Assembly (NCBI GenBank): GCA_963769945.1
Contig: CAVYOA010000018.1
Span: forward strand, 1 to 64,000
Length of the DNA stretch: 64,000 nucleotides
Direction: 5' to 3'
DNA from: WHSW01 sp963769945
GTDB lineage: Bacteria; Actinomycetota; Thermoleophilia; Solirubrobacterales; 70-9
Positions 60,614 through 64,000 of this stretch are shown piece after piece (the first letter of the stretch is position 1; each line of letters starts with the position of its first letter). The notes below the pieces were generated by a model, which saw only the letters and a program-made list of their open reading frames with translations, had not been told where the DNA came from and made no database searches. The position numbers were made by a program, and so were the translations under genes.

Positions 60614-61354
60614 ATGAGCTTCAAGGCCCCGCGAATCCTTCCCACGCTCACCGTCGTGACTTTGGTCGCGGGCTTCAGCTTGGTCTTCTTCTGGACTCCC
60701 AGCGACGCCGACCAGGGCTTCATCCAGAAGATCTTCTACCTGCACGTGCCGCTCGCGATCGTCGCTTTGGTCGGGTTCATCGTCGCGGCGATTCAGGCGA
60801 TCGCACACCTGCGTACACGCGATTCAAAATGGGACGTGCGCTCATACGTCTCGATCCACATCTCGATCATCTTCGGCGTCGCCGTGCTCGTCACCGGTGC
60901 GATCTGGGCCAAGGCGTCGTGGGGACAGTGGTTCGTCTGGGAGGAGCCGACGCTGGTCTCGTTTTTGATCGTCTTCCTCCTCTACTGCACTTACTACCCG
61001 CTGCGCTACGCGATCGAGGACCGCGAGCGCCAGGCGCGATACGCCTCGGTCTTCGCGATCACAGCCGGCGCCTTCGTCCCGCTCAACTTCATGGCCGTGC
61101 GCATGGCCGAGTCGCTGGTCCATCCGCGCGTCTTCGCCACTGCCGACGGGGGGCTGACACCGAAGATGACGCTGACGTTTCTCATCTGCTTCGTCGCGAT
61201 CGCGCTGCTGTGGGAGACGCTGGTGCGCTTCGAGCTCGCGGCGAAGTCCTCGCGGGCGCGGATCGGGCGCCTGCGGCGAGCGCTCGACAGCAAGGACGGC
61301 ACCGGAGCGAGCTCGCGGATCGCGCCCGTCGCCGCCGAGGGAAGCACGAGCTGA
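60614..61354 (+). CDS. ccmC: Cytochrome c assembly protein CcmC (CcsA superfamily)
   Basis: 246 residues with about six membrane spans. The heme-handling region, tryptophan-rich in this superfamily, reads WAKASWGQWFVWEEPTLVSF (WGxWW-type, with EE-P in place of DPRLT). His residues that may bind heme are in FYLHVPLAIVALVGFIVAAI and ESLVHPRVFATADGG. The overall shape is CcmC rather than the larger CcmF. In System I, CcmC loads heme onto CcmE; no ccmE or ccmF is in this window. The stop and ccmD-like ATG overlap (TGATG). A basic C-terminal tail (RARIGRLRRALDSKDG) is unusual. Confidence 0.88.
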   Translation: MSFKAPRILPTLTVVTLVAGFSLVFFWTPSDADQGFIQKIFYLHVPLAIVALVGFIVAAIQAIAHLRTRDSKWDVRSYVSIHISIIFGVAVLVTGAIWAKASWGQWFVWEEPTLVSFLIVFLLYCTYYPLRYAIEDRERQARYASVFAITAGAFVPLNFMAVRMAESLVHPRVFATADGGLTPKMTLTFLICFVAIALLWETLVRFELAAKSSRARIGRLRRALDSKDGTGASSRIAPVAAEGSTS

Positions 61355-61638
61355 TGCCGGCACTGCCGCTCGACGAGGCCGGCAAGTACGTCGCCGCCGC
61401 CTACCTCGTCTTTCTCGCCCTGGTGCTGATCTACGTCGCGATCATGGCCGCCCGCCTAGCGCGAATCGATCGTGAGTTGGGAGAGCTGGCTGAGCTCGCC
61501 GACCAAAACCGAGCAGACAAAGATGCTCGAGGCGAAGCCGAGAGCAATGTATTCGAGCGGTCGCGCAGCGAAGTGGCTGAGACAGCGGCCGCCGGAAACG
61601 TAGCCGCAGGCGAGGCTTCCGGCGGAGTTGTTCCATGA
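61354..61638 (+). CDS. CcmD-like single-span protein
   Basis: The 94-residue protein has one span (AGKYVAAAYLVFLALVLIYV) followed by basic and acidic coiled-coil-like sequence (MAARLARIDRELGELAELAD) and a low-complexity tail. Its position directly after ccmC and single N-terminal span fit CcmD, which stabilises the CcmABC complex. Tail length exceeds the usual 40-70 residues. The stop overlaps hemA (ATGA). Assignment rests on layout more than sequence identity. Confidence 0.7.
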   Translation: MPALPLDEAGKYVAAAYLVFLALVLIYVAIMAARLARIDRELGELAELADQNRADKDARGEAESNVFERSRSEVAETAAAGNVAAGEASGGVVP

Positions 61639-62987
61639 GTGAGCTTCTCGCTCTCGGCGTTTCGCACAAGACCGCGCCGCTGGAGCTGCGCGAGCGGATG
61701 GCGCTGACCGAGGGCCGCGCCGTCAGTCTGCTCGCGGGCCTGACCGACCGCGAGGAGGTGCTCGAGGCAGCGGCGATCTCGACCTGCAACCGCACCGAGC
61801 TCTTCCTCTATGCATCCGATCCCGTTGGCGCCGAGGCTGTCGCCCTCGGTCATCTCTCGCGCGAGGCAGAGATGCAGCCGACCGATCTCGTCGGCCACCT
61901 CTACTCGCTCCAGGGCTCGGCTGCTGCCGAGCACCTGCTCAAGGTCACCGCGGGGCTCGACTCGATGATCATCGGCGAGGCAGAGATTCAGGGTCAGATC
62001 AAGCGCGCTTACGAGCTCGCTCTGGTCGAGGGTGCCACGGGCCCGATCCTCAACCGGCTGTTTCGCGCCGCCCTCGCCACGGGCAAGCGTGCGCGCACGG
62101 AGACGAAGATCTCCGAGCGCTCGATGTCGATCCCGTCTGTGGCGGTCGAGCTCGCGCAACGGACCCTGGGCGATCTCGACGAGCGTCGCGTGCTCGTCGT
62201 CGGCGCCGGCGAGACTGCCGAGCTCACCGCCCGCGCGCTGGCGACCAAGGGGGTGCAGGCGATCTTTATCGCCAATCGCCACTACGACCGCGCGATCGGA
62301 TTGGCCGAGCGCTTCGCCGGGCAGGCCGTTCGCTTTGAGGATCTACCCGAGCAGTTGATCGCCGCCGACATCGTCGTCGCCTCGACCAGCTCGCCACATC
62401 AGGTGATCGAGCGTGAGGCGCTGGCCGAGGTGATGCAGGCGCGAGAGGGCCGCCCACTGTTGATGATCGACCTGGCGGTGCCGCGTGACATCCACCCTTC
62501 CTGTCGTGAGGTCGCGGCGACGAGTCTCTACGACATGGACGATCTCCAAGCTCTGGTCGAGAGAAACGTCTCTGGGCGCGAGGCCGAAGCTCGGTTGGTT
62601 GAGGGCATCATTCGCACCGAGACGGCGCGCTTCGATCGCTGGCTCGGATCCCAGGACGTGACCGCAACGGTTGCCGCCTTGCGTGAGCGCGCCGACGAGA
62701 TCGTCGAGCGGGTGCTGGCCGAGAATGCGAGTCGCTGGGAGAACCTGTCCGAGGCCGACGCCGAACGCCTGCGTGCGGCGGCGAAGGCGATCGCCTCGCG
62801 GCTGCTTCACGAGCCCACCTTGAGGCTGAAGCGCGTCGCGAGCGAGGGCGACGCATACGCGGAAGTCGCGGTGCTGCGCGAGCTCTTCGGCCTCGATTCC
62901 GGCTCCGAGCCGCTCGAGGCCGCCGGCGCCGAGGTCGCGGACCTACGCCAGCGCCAACAGCGCAAGCACTCCGGCCACGGCCGGTGA
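61635..62987 (+). CDS. hemA: Glutamyl-tRNA reductase
   Basis: First committed enzyme of C5-pathway tetrapyrrole synthesis, reducing Glu-tRNA to glutamate-1-semialdehyde. 450 residues. The catalytic Cys51 is in AAISTCNRTELFLYA. LGVSHKTAPLELRERMALTE, LKVTAGLDSMIIGEAEIQGQ (family signature) and the NADPH domain VLVVGAGETAELTARALATK are all present. The C-terminal dimerization domain is LLHEPTLRLKR, then a tail. It is coupled to the CcmD-like gene and hemC by 4-base overlaps, so heme supply and export are made from one message. Confidence 0.95.
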   Translation: MSELLALGVSHKTAPLELRERMALTEGRAVSLLAGLTDREEVLEAAAISTCNRTELFLYASDPVGAEAVALGHLSREAEMQPTDLVGHLYSLQGSAAAEHLLKVTAGLDSMIIGEAEIQGQIKRAYELALVEGATGPILNRLFRAALATGKRARTETKISERSMSIPSVAVELAQRTLGDLDERRVLVVGAGETAELTARALATKGVQAIFIANRHYDRAIGLAERFAGQAVRFEDLPEQLIAADIVVASTSSPHQVIEREALAEVMQAREGRPLLMIDLAVPRDIHPSCREVAATSLYDMDDLQALVERNVSGREAEARLVEGIIRTETARFDRWLGSQDVTATVAALRERADEIVERVLAENASRWENLSEADAERLRAAAKAIASRLLHEPTLRLKRVASEGDAYAEVAVLRELFGLDSGSEPLEAAGAEVADLRQRQQRKHSGHGR

Positions 62988-63871
62988 GCCCGGTCAGGAT
63001 TGCGACCAGGGGCAGCTCCCTGGCCCTCGCCCAAGCCGAGATCGTTTCCGCCGCGATCGGCGGCGCCGAGATTGTCGAGGTGCGAAACGAGGAGCCCGAC
63101 GTCGATGACAAGGAGCGCTGGGTGGCCGGTGTCGAGCGGGCGCTTCGCCGCGGCGAGGCCGAGCTCGGCGTGCACTCGGCAAAGGACCTCCCGGGCGAGC
63201 TTGCGCAGGGGCTCGCGATCGTTGGCGTCCCGAAGCGCGAGGACCCCAGTGACGCGCTGATCGGCCAGGGAACGTCGCTGGATGACCTCGCCGAGGGGGC
63301 ACGGGTCGGCACGGCGAGCCTGCGCCGGCGATCACAATTGCTTGCCGCTCGTCCCGATCTTGAGATTGCCGACCTTCGCGGCAACGTCGATACCCGCCTC
63401 GCCAAGCTCGCCGCCGGCGAGTACGACGCGATCGTGCTCGCGACGGCCGGAGTTCGCCGGCTCGGGCGCGAGGGCGAGATCTCCTTTCGCTTCACCCTCG
63501 ACGATCTCGTCCCCGCTCCCGGCCAGGGATGCTTGGCGATCGAGGCGCGCAGCGACGCCGACGTCCCCGGGGTCGGCGAGATCACCGACCGCGAGGCGCT
63601 GATCGAGTTCACCGCCGAGCGCGCGGCGGTGAGGGCGCTCGGCGCCAGCTGTGAGACGCCGGTCGGCCTTTGCGCTCGCGTCGAGGGCGAGGAGCTGGTG
63701 ATTCGCGGATATGCGGGTCTGCCCGACGGTGGTGCCTGGGTGCGCGACCGCGTCAGCGGCGACGCGAGCCAGCCCGTTGCCCTTGCCGAGGCCCTGGTCG
63801 AGCGCATGGTCGCGGCGGGGGCACGCGTGATCCTCGATCAGGCCGAGCGCGAGGCAGCGCAGCCGAGATGA
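62984..63871 (+). CDS. hemC: Hydroxymethylbilane synthase (porphobilinogen deaminase)
   Basis: 295 residues; polymerises four porphobilinogens to hydroxymethylbilane. N-terminus RIATRGSSLALAQAEIVSAA; the acidic/basic active-site region has VHSAKDLPGELAQGLAIVGV; RVGTASLRRRSQLLAARPDL and IADLRGNVDTRLAKLAAGEY are standard. The dipyrromethane cofactor Cys is in RALGASCETPVGLCARVEGE. Length is slightly short of 310. GTG 62984 overlaps the hemA stop (GTGA). Confidence 0.95.
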   Translation: MSPVRIATRGSSLALAQAEIVSAAIGGAEIVEVRNEEPDVDDKERWVAGVERALRRGEAELGVHSAKDLPGELAQGLAIVGVPKREDPSDALIGQGTSLDDLAEGARVGTASLRRRSQLLAARPDLEIADLRGNVDTRLAKLAAGEYDAIVLATAGVRRLGREGEISFRFTLDDLVPAPGQGCLAIEARSDADVPGVGEITDREALIEFTAERAAVRALGASCETPVGLCARVEGEELVIRGYAGLPDGGAWVRDRVSGDASQPVALAEALVERMVAAGARVILDQAEREAAQPR

Positions 63872-64000
63872 GCGCCCGCCCGGGGATCGTCTACCTCGTA
63901 GGTGCCGGGCCCGGCGATCCCGGCCTGATGACGGCGCGGTCGCTGGCGCTGATCGCGTCGGCCGACGTCGTCCTCTATGACCGGCTGATTGGGCCGGGTG
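63868..64000 (+). CDS. cobA: Uroporphyrinogen-III C-methyltransferase, 5' end only
   Basis: The first 44 codons are in the window: SARPGIVYLVGAGPGDPGLM and TARSLALIASADVVLYDRLI. VGAGPGDPGL(M/L)T and VLYDRL are hallmarks of SUMT (CobA/HemX-type) enzymes, which methylate uroporphyrinogen III toward siroheme and cobalamin. In actinobacteria the same protein is often fused to uroporphyrinogen-III synthase (HemD); whether that applies here is beyond the edge. ATG 63868 overlaps the hemC stop (ATGA). Confidence 0.9.
   Translation, partial: MSARPGIVYLVGAGPGDPGLMTARSLALIASADVVLYDRLIGPG

Overview
The window is a gene-dense, high-GC bacterial chromosome segment. I place it in the class Thermoleophilia of the Actinomycetota (Solirubrobacterales or Gaiellales relatives), by inference. 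The reasons are GTG and TTG starts, very short intergenic gaps, 1- or 4-nt start/stop overlaps, and actinobacterial families such as the F420-associated zincin, DUF3107, PAC2, a mycobacterial-type Mrp without CxxC, and YegS/PLD/PAP2 lipid enzymes. These sit beside a System I type ccmABCD cluster, a poxvirus-type topoisomerase IB and a type II isoleucyl-tRNA synthetase. I saw no rRNA, tRNA, CRISPR array, insertion sequence, prophage or replication origin.

Layout. 0-16.2 kb: epimerase fragment, 7Fe ferredoxin, patatin, methyltransferase, Mrp, a structured intergenic element, a basic protein with a possible SOS-type operator, zincin, inositol phosphatase, UvrD/PD-(D/E)XK helicase-nuclease, PAC2, YhaM-like nuclease, two half-size TauE/SafE proteins, trehalose phosphatase and a MarR/MFS pair. 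16.2-22.2 kb: a looser, accessory-looking segment with a CocE/S15 hydrolase, two SnoaL-like proteins, a cupin, an archaeal-type RNase HII and a methyltransferase, separated by related short repeats. 22.2-36 kb: PolX, dolichol-phosphate-mannose synthase, thioredoxin with cupredoxin, an ileS operon, CoA transferase, fumarase, dehydratase, MsrA and succinate-semialdehyde dehydrogenase. 37-43.7 kb: an exported group (SpoIID/LytB, RTX-like protein, CrtC-like protein, PhoD, transglycosylase-peptidase fusion).

43.7-51 kb: a lipid module (YegS-like kinase, PLD, PAP2, then YchF) diverging from a polytopic membrane protein coupled to a BtrH-type cysteine acyltransferase, then topoisomerase IB. 51-59 kb: DUF3107, methylmalonyl-CoA epimerase, FtsH, DUF1385, M20 peptidase, RarA, aldehyde dehydrogenase and a YflT-like protein. 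59.1-64 kb: one overlapping operon, ccmA-ccmB-ccmC-ccmD-like-hemA-hemC-cobA, linking heme export for cytochrome c maturation to tetrapyrrole synthesis.

Quality. At least two dozen conserved genes or gene parts are broken by apparent 1-nt indels, often next to short homopolymers. They cluster in CocE, PhoD and FtsH. Both halves of each gene keep family sequence, so I read most as assembly or sequencing errors and annotate each locus as one gene, saying where the frame changes. The best candidates for something new are a pair of dispersed hairpin repeats with a compensatory base change, the membrane protein/BtrH pair beside the lipid operon, the archaeal-type RNase HII in a repeat-bounded segment, and the structured element at 4636-4735.
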